Assembly: GCA_019720755.1 (NCBI GenBank) | Contig: CP081303.1 | Coordinates: forward strand, 1,302,001-1,366,000 | Source: Prolixibacteraceae bacterium | GTDB lineage: Bacteria; Bacteroidota; Bacteroidia; Bacteroidales; Prolixibacteraceae | Direction: 5' to 3' | Length of the DNA: 64,000 bases | Shown here: piece after piece, positions 39,440-49,090 of the stretch | Numbering within the stretch: the first letter of the stretch is position 1 | Layout: each line of letters opens with the position of its first letter | Program-made: the position numbers and the translations under genes | Notes under the pieces: model-generated | Told to the model about the DNA's origin: nothing | Database searches by the model: none | What the model saw: only the letters and a program-made list of their open reading frames with translations

Positions 39440-39605
39440 GTTGCAATCATTCTACTTCTGGCAGGTCTTCTGACTTCACTACACGAGACAAATAGCCTTC
39501 CCAAGATATATCCCAGTGGCATGTTTATTCGTCTTTTTTGGTAGCATTACAGCAGCGGGTACTGTTCTAGATTCTCACTAGATTCCCTATTAAATCCTCT
39601 GAATA
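39440..39605 (-). promoter_or_regulatory. Cobalamin (B12) riboswitch
   Basis: On the minus strand the order is GGATTTAATAGGGAATC, then ACCCGCTGCTGTAATG, GCCACTGG, GGGAAGGC, and the B12 box AGTCAGAAGACCTGCC (complement of 39460-39475). These are the conserved core elements of the cobalamin riboswitch in the right order. It lies about 160 bases upstream of the surface-protein pseudogene and would have repressed it when adenosylcobalamin is plentiful. DUF4465 proteins often occur in riboswitch-controlled B12 uptake loci, but no BtuB-type receptor is next to it here. Confidence 0.9.
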
Positions 39606-40060
39606 AAAGGAACTCGTCAAATAGTTCCATTTCATAAGATACCAACTTCGAATTTTATAAAACGTTGCAAAAATACAAAAATAAAGTAGGTGAAAGTTAA
39701 TTTATGTATATTAAATGTCTCCATTTCTAATCATTGGGTGGTCTATATTTCTCGGTGATATTTTTTTGTAGTTAATTACATCGAGTATTATCCTACTTTT
39801 ATTAGATCTGTTTTTATTGAATTTCTGTGGTTAGCATTGTTGCTGTTAACTCTTTTTGTCTTCCTATTTACACCTAAGGTCTTTTGGTCTGATTGATATT
39901 CATCCAGTAGTAATGGTTTGTGTCGAATACAATGGTGCATGCGATCCATATAAACTTAGGCTTTTTTTCAATAGTAATAAGAAAAATAATTGTCATATCC
40001 ATCCCACTTAGATGATATATTCACCCTGTTTTCTTCTTGTTTGATAAGGGATTCCTAGTA

Positions 40061-40115
40061 GGTTTGTCCATGGTTTGTCCATGGTTTGTCCATGGTTTGT
40101 CCATGGTTTGTCCAT
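40061..40115 (+). repeat. Five tandem copies of an 11-bp repeat
   Basis: GGTTTGTCCAT is repeated exactly five times, creating four CCATGG sites, then degenerates into CGATTCTCCATCGATTC. It lies in a roughly 750-base gene-free stretch (39606-40356) between the riboswitch and the DUF1697 gene, where I see nothing else. Such short perfect arrays usually vary in copy number by slippage. Confidence 0.95.
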
Positions 40116-40356
40116 CGATTCTCCATCGATTCGGTGGTTGAACCATTCATAAAGTATGCGTATTGCATGAACAAAGTAAGGGACAATCCCTTAGGAAATA
40201 CCTGTGAAACTTGTCTCAAATTCTATATTACACACTGTCGTGTCACTGTCAGAAACGATCCAGACATGGTGAAACAAAGTAGCGTTTTTAGATAATATGA
40301 TTGTGGTATATGATTATAATAATGTATCTTCTGTATTTTTTGTAAAAGTATGATAA

Positions 40357-40917
40357 ATGCGTATATATATTGTTTTGATGCGGGGTATCAATTTAGGGAA
40401 CCATCACAAGGTAAAGATGGCAGATTTGAGAAGCTTTTTAGAGTCGGAGAGGTTTCAGAATGTCTCTACCTATATCCATTCGGGGAATATTGTTTTTACG
40501 CATGAAGGAGAGTCGCTAGAGGTGGTTTCGGCTTGTGTACGTCGTGTGTTGGATCGTCATTATGATTTTGAGATTCCTTTCCAATTATTCGACCTCTCTT
40601 CTTGGTGTGAAATGGTTGCATTCAATCCTTTTCCGCTTCATTCAGAGGAGTTGGTGAAGAGAAGTCATGTCACCCTGTTATCTTCTATTCCTGATATGAA
40701 GAGTGTATCTCAGTTGTCGGAAATTGATTCTAAAGGCGATCAGATAAGATGGGTTCAACGTGCAATATACCTTCAGTGTGAAGGGGCTTATCATCAAACA
40801 AAGTTTGGAAATAATCGCATTGAAAAGGTGTTAGAAAGAGAGGCTACGACCAGAACATGGCGAACGATTGTCAAGATCAGTGATTTGGTGGATCGTTTGG
40901 TTGTGGCTTTGTCGTGA
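40357..40917 (+). CDS. DUF1697 family protein
   Basis: A 186-residue cytoplasmic protein. The N-terminus MRIYIVLMRGINLGNHHKVKMADLR and the following YIHSGNIVF are the DUF1697 signature (LLRGINVGG...M..L......G......YIQSGNVVF). The C-terminal half (NNRIEKVLEREATTRTWRTI) also fits the family ending (N..iE..l....TtRNW.Tv). Length is normal. Function is unknown; the family is widespread and not linked to a pathway. It is monocistronic and converges on the esterase/sulfatase operon, sharing a bidirectional terminator with it. Confidence 0.9.
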   Translation: MRIYIVLMRGINLGNHHKVKMADLRSFLESERFQNVSTYIHSGNIVFTHEGESLEVVSACVRRVLDRHYDFEIPFQLFDLSSWCEMVAFNPFPLHSEELVKRSHVTLLSSIPDMKSVSQLSEIDSKGDQIRWVQRAIYLQCEGAYHQTKFGNNRIEKVLEREATTRTWRTIVKISDLVDRLVVALS

Positions 40918-41019
40918 GAGTGGATAGGAGCTTATCCTATAGGATATTAATCCCTTTGCTTCAGATTAAAGCTTGAAAAGATAAAGTATTTTATTCTGCT
41001 ATTGGGTAGGATACGACGC

Positions 41020-41055
41020 AACAAAAGGGATATCGTTCACGATATCCCTTTTGTT
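41020..41055. terminator. Bidirectional terminator between convergent genes
   Basis: A perfect 16-bp stem (41020-41035 with 41040-41055) and a TTCA loop, with A- and T-rich ends. It can end both the DUF1697 gene and the minus-strand esterase gene. Confidence 0.9.
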
Positions 41056-41070
41056 TAAACTATCTATTTT

Positions 41071-42504
41071 CTATTTACTCTCTTTTTTATCTTTATATGT
41101 GTCCCATTGGTCGGTTCTGAATGAAGATAGTGGAAGTTTGTTTGCATCATAGATATCTCCTTTAAAGAAGTTGCTCCATCCATAACGTACAGCCACAGGT
41201 CTCTTCACTTTATCGGAAGATACTGCAATTTTATTCCATCCAATGATTTTTGCTTCTGCTGGATAGAACTTTTTATCTTTTCCTGCGATGGTGAAATTCG
41301 TAAGTTTCCCATTTTTACAAACCATTCCTTCGTTGCAGTGGGTAAATTCAAGGATCATACGCCCTTTTTTTGTGGTTGCGTTCTTATAGGTTGGTCCTTG
41401 GTCATCAATGGCTGTCATATTATAGACACGGTGAAGAGCCAAGTTAACGAAGCGATCCGAAATAGGTCCTTTTTCATGTGGGTGGATGTTTCCTTTCTCT
41501 CCCACATCACTTGTGATTACCACACCACTTTTCTCTATGGTTTGACTAATCGTAACTTGAGACTCTCTTATGTATTGAGATTCTGAGTCGTTTTTATATC
41601 CAAAAGGAGCGATTTGTGCAAGAAAGATGGAGAAGTTACAATCGAACTCCTTACGCCATTGTGCTGCTAAATCCTTAAATAGAGAGATATACTGCTTTGG
41701 TTTGTGTCTGTCCGATTCTCCTTGATACCATAACATCCCTTGGATGGTATAAGGGGTCAATGGTCGAATCATTGCGTTATACAAAGCGGTAGGAACATCG
41801 TTGTTCCATCTTGTAAATTTCAGGTTATCTGTCTTGATATTATCATATTTAGCCAAATTTTCTTTGCTAATCCACGAGGAGATATAGCTTCCTCCAAAGG
41901 AGCTGTGAATAACACCAATAGGTACATTTAAAGTCTCCTGCAGTTGCAAGGCAAACATATACGCAATGGCACTGGTCTTTGCTGCAGTATTTGGAGTAGA
42001 TACCTGCCACTGTTCTTTGGATAGCAGTGTGTCTGAAGGAGTGAGCGAAGCAATGTTATCCACATCAAAGATACGTATTTGTGGGTTGTTTGCTCTCTTC
42101 AGCACCTCTTGTCTTCTGTAGGTATAACTACCATATTTCCCCTCTAATTTAAAAAACATATTGGATTGTCCAGAAAAGAGCCACACTTCTCCCATCAAAA
42201 TATCCTCGTATACAATCTTCTCTTTTGCCGATTGTATGGTAATATTATATGGACCACCTGCACTAGTAGTCTCTATTTCAAAAAGCCACTTCCCATCTTC
42301 TCCTACTTCTGAGGTATAGTGTTTTTTATTCCACGAAGAGGTTAGTGTTATCTTCTTATTTGGTTTTCCCCATCCCCATATTTTGACAAGGGTATCTCTT
42401 TGGAGAACCATGTGAGAGCCGAGTACTTGAGGCGTTTTTAGTTTGTTGGCAAAGCTCGTATTAAAGGCAAACATAATGATGAATGCCAATATCAATCTTT
42501 TCAT
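41071..42504 (-). CDS. Sialate O-acetylesterase-type SGNH esterase
   Basis: A 477-residue secreted esterase with signal peptide MKRLILAFIIMFAFNTSFAN. The SGNH hydrolase block I is FSGQSNM at 110-116 with the nucleophile Ser114. GVIHSSFGGSYISSWIS and MLWYQGESD are further conserved blocks, and SDVGEKGNIHPHEK carries the Asp/His near the C-terminal side. An N-terminal beta-sandwich (LKTPQVLGSHMVLQRD...GGPYNITIQS) is typical of this family. These enzymes remove O-acetyl groups from sialic acids, and in Bacteroidota also from other acetylated glycans, so the substrate is not fixed. It is the second gene of a two-gene operon, 20 bases after the sulfatase. Confidence 0.88.
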   Translation of the reverse strand: MKRLILAFIIMFAFNTSFANKLKTPQVLGSHMVLQRDTLVKIWGWGKPNKKITLTSSWNKKHYTSEVGEDGKWLFEIETTSAGGPYNITIQSAKEKIVYEDILMGEVWLFSGQSNMFFKLEGKYGSYTYRRQEVLKRANNPQIRIFDVDNIASLTPSDTLLSKEQWQVSTPNTAAKTSAIAYMFALQLQETLNVPIGVIHSSFGGSYISSWISKENLAKYDNIKTDNLKFTRWNNDVPTALYNAMIRPLTPYTIQGMLWYQGESDRHKPKQYISLFKDLAAQWRKEFDCNFSIFLAQIAPFGYKNDSESQYIRESQVTISQTIEKSGVVITSDVGEKGNIHPHEKGPISDRFVNLALHRVYNMTAIDDQGPTYKNATTKKGRMILEFTHCNEGMVCKNGKLTNFTIAGKDKKFYPAEAKIIGWNKIAVSSDKVKRPVAVRYGWSNFFKGDIYDANKLPLSSFRTDQWDTYKDKKESK

Positions 42505-42524
42505 CTTATTTATATGTTTTATGG

Positions 42525-44087
42525 TTATCTTTCAATGATTGTTTCGATTTCGCTAGGATATGGTACTGGGCTTCCATCCTTTGCAAATGTTGGCATCTGG
42601 GCATCTACCTCTTTTAGATATTTGGTTAGTTTTGTAGCCATCTTTTTAGTTCTTTTTGGTTGTTGGCTTGCCAAATTGTAGTGTTCGCCTATATCGTTGG
42701 TGATATTGAATAGTTCAAATCGTTGATCTGTGTGGTAATAGATTAGTTTCCAATCGCCTTCTCTAATAGCACTATAGAATGAAATACCTGGTCCTTGTGG
42801 TCCCCATGAATTAGGGAAGTGCCAGTAGAAAGCACGATCTTTGTTCTTTGATTTTTTTCCTTCTAGTTCCGAAACAAAACTTAAACCATCTATTGGTTGC
42901 TTCTTATTCTCTTTGTATGAGATGTTTGCCATCTCTAAGATAGTAGGATAGAAGTCTTCGATAATTACTGATTGGTTACATTTTGTATTTGGAGTGGTGA
43001 CCCCAGGCCATTTTACGATCATTGGCTCTCGTATTCCTCCCTCGTGAATAGATCCTTTACCACTAGAAAGAGGTAAGTTGTGGGTGTTTGCTAGTCCTCC
43101 ACGAGCATGAGCACTCAATCCTCCATTATCGGACATAAAGATCACAATAGTGTTTTTGTCTAATTTATGGCGTTTAAGATATTTCATAATGTCTCCCAAG
43201 CTTTTATCCATCCCCTCTACCATCGAAGCATATTTGGCTTCAATCGGGCTTAATCCTCTTTGGATATATTTCTCTTCATATCTGTCGTCACCAGTGATGG
43301 GCGCATGCACAGCATAGTGTGACATATAAAGGAAGAAAGGTTTGTTCTTTGGGACTGAGTCATGAACCACTTTCAGTGCTTTTTGTGTCAACGCCTCCGT
43401 TAAGAAGATATCTTGACCATTAAATTCCTCTAAGCCAGGAATATTCCATATCGAATTTGGGTTGTTTACTTTTGCAAAATTCTCCTTCCCAAGGTATGAT
43501 GCTGGTCCACCGCCTGCAAATCCTGCAATGTTCACATCAAAACCGACATTTTGTGGATTTTCTGTTGGGGTTCCGACTGCTCCAAAGTGTGCTTTCCCGC
43601 AGTGGATGGTATAATATCCATTGTCTTTAAGAAGTTTCGGTAGGGGTTGAGGAGTATAGACTGCATTATTTAGATCTTCGGATATTGCAATACCATTATA
43701 GTTCCATTTAGGGATCTTCAAACCTTTAACGGTATTGGTGTTCATCTTATCTTTATATAGTGTCCAGTTGGTTACTCTATGTCGAGCAGCATTCATACCA
43801 GTCATCAAACTGACCCTCGTTGGAGAACAGATGGCACATGCATAAGCTTGTGTAAACATTACTCCTTGTTCGGCAAGTTTCTCCATGTTTGGAGTGTGAA
43901 ACTGCTCATTTAGATACGTCTTTTTATCCCAAAAAGGTAAGGAAGTGTCTTGCCATCCCATGTCATCGACCATGAAAAGAACAATATTGGGTCTTTCTGG
44001 AGTAGCCGGTTTATTGGCAAGTGCAAGTGTAGGTAGAAGTAGAGGCACAAGAAGTGCTTTCTTGGTTACTTCACGTAATTGTTTCAT
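42525..44087 (-). CDS. Secreted S1-family sulfatase
   Basis: A 520-residue formylglycine-dependent sulfatase. After a signal peptide (residues 1-25) come the metal-binding Asp pair in NIVLFMVDDMGWQD (41-42) and the activation motif CSPTR at 87-91, where Cys87 would be converted to formylglycine by a maturation enzyme encoded elsewhere. GKAHFG, HYAVHAP, MSDNGG and the C-terminal region with WKLIYYH complete the family pattern. It likely desulfates host or algal polysaccharides in the periplasm or at the surface. It is the first gene of an operon with the esterase. The upstream 440 bases (to 44525) form the divergent promoter region with the M16 gene. The precise S1 subfamily and substrate cannot be told from motifs alone. 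Confidence 0.92.
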   Translation of the reverse strand: MKQLREVTKKALLVPLLLPTLALANKPATPERPNIVLFMVDDMGWQDTSLPFWDKKTYLNEQFHTPNMEKLAEQGVMFTQAYACAICSPTRVSLMTGMNAARHRVTNWTLYKDKMNTNTVKGLKIPKWNYNGIAISEDLNNAVYTPQPLPKLLKDNGYYTIHCGKAHFGAVGTPTENPQNVGFDVNIAGFAGGGPASYLGKENFAKVNNPNSIWNIPGLEEFNGQDIFLTEALTQKALKVVHDSVPKNKPFFLYMSHYAVHAPITGDDRYEEKYIQRGLSPIEAKYASMVEGMDKSLGDIMKYLKRHKLDKNTIVIFMSDNGGLSAHARGGLANTHNLPLSSGKGSIHEGGIREPMIVKWPGVTTPNTKCNQSVIIEDFYPTILEMANISYKENKKQPIDGLSFVSELEGKKSKNKDRAFYWHFPNSWGPQGPGISFYSAIREGDWKLIYYHTDQRFELFNITNDIGEHYNLASQQPKRTKKMATKLTKYLKEVDAQMPTFAKDGSPVPYPSEIETIIER

Positions 44088-44525
44088 TAGTTTATGTGTT
44101 TTAGTTATTAAATAAATCTATTATGTTCAGTTTTTATTTGAAAAGTCTCAATTTACAGATATATTATAGAATAAAAAAAATAGCAATTAAATAATTTTAG
44201 AGAAGCCCTTTGTTTGTAGCCTTTTATGTGGGAATTAGTAGACTATAATATGGGGGCTGAGTAAAATTGCTTGTTAAAATGTGTAATACTTTTAGAGTAA
44301 GAGATACTAATAGTTGAGATTGTATTTTTTTGTATTGAAAAATAAAAGCTTTGTTTCTATTCTGAGAATAAGCTTTTATAGAGGAAATGATCGAATGACA
44401 CCCTATCAATGGATTTTGTTAGACTATTAATTATTTGAAAGATATAAGATAATTAATTGTGTATAAAAGTTAAAAAGTGTATCATTGTAGGTCTATTAAT
44501 TGTATCAACATATAATAATTAATTT
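44088..44525. other. Divergent promoter region
   Basis: About 440 AT-rich bases between the sulfatase operon (minus) and the M16 peptidase (plus). No repeat, RNA or real ORF was seen, and promoter boxes could not be assigned confidently. Confidence 0.5.
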
Positions 44526-47342
44526 ATGAGAAAACTACTTAGCTTATTGGTTATCCTTCTTACATTGGGATCCATAGCAACAGTAAATGCACAGGTCACA
44601 ATGGACACCCCGGCTCCATTAGATCAGAATGTGAGAAAAGGAGTTCTTCCTAATGGTTTGACTTATTATATTCGTCATAATGAAGAGCCAAAAGATCGTG
44701 CAAGTTTCTACATTGTTCAGAATGTAGGAGCGCTTCTAGAGAATGATGACCAAAATGGATTGGCTCACTTTCTTGAGCATATGGCTTTTAACGGAACAGA
44801 GCATTTCAAAGGAAAAGGTATTTTGAATACGCTTCAGAAGCATGGTGTAGAGTTTGGTCGTAATATCAATGCTTATACCGCTTTTAACGAGACAGCTTAT
44901 AACTTAAGTGAGGTGCCAACAGGTCCTAAAGGATTGGTTGATACTTGTCTTTTGGTATTAAAGGATTGGACAAACTACTTGCTTCTAACAGAAGAAGAGA
45001 TCGACTCTGAAAGAGGCGTTATCTCAGAAGAGTGGAGAACTCGTCGTAATGCAGGTTTCCGTGTAAGAAATCAATTTTTCCCTGTATTGTTAAAAGGGTC
45101 AAAGTATGCTGTACGTGACGTAATTGGAGATTATGATATTATCAATAATTTTAAATATAAAACATTGCGTGATTTTTATCACGACTGGTATCGTACAGAC
45201 CTACAGTGTATTATTGTGGTTGGAGATGTTGATGTGGATAAAATAGAGGGAAAAGTGAAAGAGATGTTCTCATCTGTACCAGCAGTGAAGAACGAAAAGC
45301 CACGCCCTTTCTTTGATATTCCTTACCACAAAGAGACTTATTTTGTGAAGGCTTTGGATAAAGAGATGTCTCAAAATTCTATTACTGTATATAAGTTAGA
45401 TCGTACATCACAAAAGAATCCAGAGACTATTGGCGATATTAGAAATAGTTATGTGAAGTCTTTGATGAACAGTATGTTTAATGCTCGTATCCAAGAGCTT
45501 CTACAAAAAGGAGATTCTCCATTTATTTGGGGTGCTGTAAGTGCAAGTGGATTTGTAAGAGGATATGACTGTTTTACTGCTTCTGTTGGTGTGAAGCCAG
45601 GAAAAGAGAAAGAGGGATATCAGGCGATCTTGAATGAGTGGGAGCGTGCTGCACGTTTTGGTTTCCAAACATCAGAGATTGACAGAGCAAGATTGAATAT
45701 GATCAGTGGACTTGAGTCACAATATAAAAAGAGAGATAAGATCTCTAACGACCGTTACTGCCGTCAGTTGCAAAGCAATTTCTTGACAGGTTCTTCTGTG
45801 ATTGGTATCGAGGCAGAGTATCAATTTGCACAAGCGGTACTTCCTACTATTCAGGTAGAAGAGGTGAACAACTTCTTGAAGCACTGGAGTAAAGATGGTA
45901 ACCGTACTGTTGTGATTAGTGGTTCTACTGAAGTAGAGCATATGTCTGAGACAGAGGCTTTGTCGATGTTGACAGCGATGAAAGACACTAAATTGGAGCC
46001 TTACGTAGACAAAGTGACCAATGAGCCATTGGTAGACGTAGAGAAAATCAAGGCAGGTACTATTGTAGAAGAGAAAACACTTTCTCAGTTTGATGCTAAA
46101 GAGTGGACTCTTTCTAACGGTGCGAAGGTATTGTATCGTTTTGCAGACATCGACAAAGACAAAGTGGTGATTGATGGTCACAGTTGGGGTGGTACTTCGA
46201 AAGTAAGTGACGTAAATAAATTGATCTCAGCAAACTTTATCTCTGATTTTGTAGCGAGTTATGGTGCTGGCGATTTCGATGCAACTAGCTTGAAGAAGAT
46301 GTTGACAGGAAAGCGTGTTTCTGTAAGAATGAGTGTGGGTGGTCTTTCTGAGAATATTTCTGGATATGCCGTACCTAAAGATTTTGAAACAATGATGCAA
46401 CTATTGTATTTGAAGTTCCAAAGTCCTCGTTTCGACAAGCAAGCTTTCGATGCACAAAAGTCTCGTTATGCTGCTTATGTAGCCAATCTAGATAAAAATC
46501 CAGATGCTATTCGTCGTGATTCTATCTCTGTGATCACAAAAGATCATAATCCTCGAGTAATGCTTCTTAGCCCTGCAACAATCGAGAAGGTGAACTTCGA
46601 TACAATGAAGAGTATCTACTTAGATCGTATGAAAGATGCTAGCGACTTTACTTTCGTATTGGTTGGTAATGTGAAAGAGGATGAGGCGAAGAAGATGGTA
46701 TGTAAATATATCGCTTCTTTGAATGCTGGTGATCGCAAAGAGAAATTTGTAGATAACAAAGTTACTTTCCCTAAGAAAGATGTAAATAGAGAGATTGCTA
46801 TTAAGTTAGAGACTCCTAAGACTACTGAGCATATGCGTTTTAACCAGTATATGAAGTATAGTGTGAAGAGCGATCTTTGTATGGATATCGTGAAAGCAGT
46901 TTTAGATTTCCGTTTCACAGAGAAGGTGAGAGAAGAAGCTGGCGGTACTTATGGTGTTGGTGTTGGTGCATTCATCAAACAATATCCTAAGTCGGCTGCT
47001 ACTTTGGTTGTTCAGTTTGATTGTAAGCCTGATCGCGCGGATGAGTTGATGACAATTGTACGTGCTCAAATAGATAACATGTGTAAAGAGGGAATTTCTG
47101 AAGAAGATTTCAGTAAGGCTGTGAAGAATATGAAGAAGAATTTTGCGCAAGCGAAAGATCATAACTCATATTATGAGCGTCAACTTACTGCTTATATTCA
47201 GGATGGTGTGGATATGACAGAAGATAAGAATAATCCAGATGCAGTATTGGCAGAGATTACTAAGTCGGATGTAGAGAAGTTTGTTCGCAAATTCATCAAG
47301 AAATCTGAAAAGATTCATATTGAATTTGCTCCAGCAAAATAG
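44526..47342 (+). CDS. M16 family (pitrilysin-like) zinc metalloprotease
   Basis: A 938-residue secreted protease with signal peptide MRKLLSLLVILLTLGSIATV. The inverted zinc motif HxxEH is HFLEH at 81-85. The third ligand is likely in the SERGVISEE segment (Glu162), about 77 residues downstream as expected for M16. Two M16 half-domains of roughly 450 residues are present. The second half lacks HxxEH, which is normal for a single-chain protein with an active and an inactive half. The C-terminal half has the R/Y-type substrate-binding segment REEAGGTYGVGVGA. These proteases degrade peptides in the periplasm. It is monocistronic with a strong terminator. Confidence 0.92.
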   Translation: MRKLLSLLVILLTLGSIATVNAQVTMDTPAPLDQNVRKGVLPNGLTYYIRHNEEPKDRASFYIVQNVGALLENDDQNGLAHFLEHMAFNGTEHFKGKGILNTLQKHGVEFGRNINAYTAFNETAYNLSEVPTGPKGLVDTCLLVLKDWTNYLLLTEEEIDSERGVISEEWRTRRNAGFRVRNQFFPVLLKGSKYAVRDVIGDYDIINNFKYKTLRDFYHDWYRTDLQCIIVVGDVDVDKIEGKVKEMFSSVPAVKNEKPRPFFDIPYHKETYFVKALDKEMSQNSITVYKLDRTSQKNPETIGDIRNSYVKSLMNSMFNARIQELLQKGDSPFIWGAVSASGFVRGYDCFTASVGVKPGKEKEGYQAILNEWERAARFGFQTSEIDRARLNMISGLESQYKKRDKISNDRYCRQLQSNFLTGSSVIGIEAEYQFAQAVLPTIQVEEVNNFLKHWSKDGNRTVVISGSTEVEHMSETEALSMLTAMKDTKLEPYVDKVTNEPLVDVEKIKAGTIVEEKTLSQFDAKEWTLSNGAKVLYRFADIDKDKVVIDGHSWGGTSKVSDVNKLISANFISDFVASYGAGDFDATSLKKMLTGKRVSVRMSVGGLSENISGYAVPKDFETMMQLLYLKFQSPRFDKQAFDAQKSRYAAYVANLDKNPDAIRRDSISVITKDHNPRVMLLSPATIEKVNFDTMKSIYLDRMKDASDFTFVLVGNVKEDEAKKMVCKYIASLNAGDRKEKFVDNKVTFPKKDVNREIAIKLETPKTTEHMRFNQYMKYSVKSDLCMDIVKAVLDFRFTEKVREEAGGTYGVGVGAFIKQYPKSAATLVVQFDCKPDRADELMTIVRAQIDNMCKEGISEEDFSKAVKNMKKNFAQAKDHNSYYERQLTAYIQDGVDMTEDKNNPDAVLAEITKSDVEKFVRKFIKKSEKIHIEFAPAK

Positions 47343-47366
47343 TGATATACAACATTCTATTATACT

Positions 47367-47396
47367 AAGGCAACTCCATTTGGAGTTGCCTTTTTT
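47367..47396 (+). terminator. Terminator after the M16 protease
   Basis: A stem GGCAACTCCA/TGGAGTTGCC (47369-47378 with 47381-47390), extended by AA/TT, a 2-base nominal loop and TTTTTT. It lies 25 bases after the stop. Confidence 0.9.
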
Positions 47397-47757
47397 CGTT
47401 CTTTGGTAGAAGGATATGGCTTGTGTCAAGTATATTTCGAAGAGGAAGAGAAGTGTCAATAGGTGCTTTATTCGTATCGTCGTATTTTATATTTTAAGAT
47501 GATTAATCAATAGAGAGATGAGGCAGTTGGAACCTTTAAGATCACAACCCAATGTCACTCGATGATATATGTTAAAATATGATTTTCAATTTTGTGTTTT
47601 TTTCACGCAACATCTAAGGTTTCTTGGTGTTCTACCAATAGAAAACATCTTTCATAGAGAAATAACATTCATTTATGTGATTGCTCTACTCATTGGTTTG
47701 AGTTGCAGTGAGTTTTATGTTTAGTCATAGTTCGTTGTTGAATAGAAAAATAGAAAG

Positions 47758-48303
47758 ATGAAGAAGATTTTATTGTTGTGGCTATGTTGTATACCATGTT
47801 TAATATTTGCTGAGAATAGAGAGAAGGATAACCTATCTATTGAAAAAGGGAAAGTGGTGTGGCAAAAGATCTTTACTACCCCTTATAATATGGAGAAGAC
47901 CAAAGCATTATTGTTAACCCATGTCGCAGCAGAAGAGATAAAAGAGTTTGACAACAAGATCGTTTTTTCTTGTAATAAGTTCCACTTTAACTATCAAGAT
48001 GCAGGTTTTGGACGTGCCAAAGCACCATTATATTATCAAAATATGATAGGAAGTGCTTTTGTTACGATCGATTTTAAGGAGGGAAAGTATCGAGTAACGG
48101 TACGGAATATAGTTTTGGAGGAGTTTAAGGTGGAGGCACTGACTCCAAGTTATCACTCCCATATCTCCTCTCATTATCTCGAGGAATTTGTGTTAAAGAA
48201 GAAGAATAGCGCTTTTAAAGCGAAGTTTTATAAATATGATGATCCTATTCTGAATACGACATTTGCCAAGATGTTTCAGCTAATTGATGATTCTAAATGG
48301 TAG
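47758..48303 (+). CDS. Small secreted protein, possibly DUF4468-like
   Basis: A 181-residue protein with a clear signal peptide (MKKILLLWLCCIPCLIFAEN). The mature part has the layout of DUF4468-type proteins: VVWQKIFTTPYNMEKTKALLLTHV (helix), a beta stretch with KIVFSCN, then MIGSAFVTIDFKEGKYRVTVRNIVLE and a C-terminal helical end. I do not recognise it with certainty. No catalytic motif is visible. It stands alone behind about 400 bases of gene-free DNA and is followed by a terminator that a group II intron used as target. A periplasmic or envelope location is inferred from the signal peptide only. Confidence 0.7.
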   Translation: MKKILLLWLCCIPCLIFAENREKDNLSIEKGKVVWQKIFTTPYNMEKTKALLLTHVAAEEIKEFDNKIVFSCNKFHFNYQDAGFGRAKAPLYYQNMIGSAFVTIDFKEGKYRVTVRNIVLEEFKVEALTPSYHSHISSHYLEEFVLKKKNSAFKAKFYKYDDPILNTTFAKMFQLIDDSKW

Positions 48304-48348
48304 ATATTTCTTTTTTGTTGCTGGTTTTATATAAGTTTCGTTAATAGT

Positions 48349-48381
48349 AGAGGGGACCCTTTTGTGGATCTCCTCTTTTTT
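48349..48381 (+). terminator. Terminator after the small secreted protein, target of a group II intron
   Basis: A stem AGAGGGGACC (48349-48358) pairs with GGATCTCCTCT (48366-48376) with one bulge, followed by TTTTTT at 48376-48381. An intron 5' end starts at the next base. Confidence 0.75.
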
Positions 48382-49090
48382 GTATGTCGGGCATGGTAAA
48401 TAGTCTGGCAGAGTGTAAGTCTCTGTATGTGCCGAGTTGATAGGAAACATTCGCAATTGACAAGGGTGTTGGAGGTGATTCCAAATCTGAAGGAAGCCAT
48501 TGCAAACTTGACGTACAGAAACCTGCTATAAGACTGACTTGTAGAGTGTAACCGACCTGTGTGTCGGGAACGTCCCAAATTTAACCGTAACTCCATACAG
48601 TAAATCAGGCGATACGCAAGGAAAGTCTATTGCCTTATTCTGAGAGATTTCACCACCTGTTGCAACGGTGACAAACCGATTGAAGACAATCGACCATAGA
48701 TATTCATAAGAGTGAGAAGTTAGCACAAAACATTGTAGTTTTTTTTAGGAATACGAAGGTCTGAATCAATTAACGTAAGGAGCAGTCAGTCGAACGTTTA
48801 TTTTATGGAGCATCAGCAAGACATAGCGTACCAATTAGATCTGTTCATGGAACAGAATCTGGACACTATACACCAATGCGGAATTCGTGAACACGTAGAG
48901 GGAGCGAATCTATCATTGGTGAAGCAAGTAAAAGGAGATAATAAACAAGGACGAGCCTTAGCTACCGACTTGACCTGTATTGTATTGTATGTTCGCATGC
49001 TAATCTATATCGTGCATTTAAGCAAGTGAAACGAAACAAAGCAAAGCAGTAGTAGGTATAGATCGAGTACCAGTTGGGAAATTCTCATCA
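48382..49090 (+). mobile_element. Group II intron remnant: domain I and start of the reverse transcriptase
   Basis: It begins GTATGTCGGGCATGGTAA, directly after the T-tract of a terminator. Domain I hallmarks follow in order: AAGGGTGTTGGAGGTGATTCC, AATCTGAAGGAAGCC, GACGTACAGAAACC, TATAAGACTGACTTGTA, CTCCATACAGTAAATCAGG and TACGAAGGTCTGAATCAATTAACG. This is the typical leader of Bacteroidota group II introns just before the maturase ATG. Domains V and VI and most of the reverse transcriptase are missing. Its first about 50 bases align with the remnant at 37151. Confidence 0.85.
48805..49090 (+). pseudogene. Truncated, frameshifted group II intron reverse transcriptase/maturase
   Basis: The ATG at 48805 opens MEHQQDIAYQLDLFMEQNLD and leads to KQGRALATDL. 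The expected continuation is found in two other frames: ANLYRAFKQVKRNKA near 48999-49045, then VVGIDRVPVGKFSS ending at a TGA (49091-49093). These are the N-terminal RT-0/RT-1 blocks of group II intron reverse transcriptases. At least two frameshifts and loss of the catalytic domains make it non-functional. Confidence 0.8.

Noticed and set aside
40061-40115. Short direct repeats resembling a CRISPR array
   Set aside because: Repeats are 11 bp with no spacers and no cas genes nearby; it is a simple tandem array.
40086-40295. 69-residue ORF upstream of DUF1697
   Set aside because: Its beginning is the 11-bp repeat array and the rest shows no protein-like pattern.
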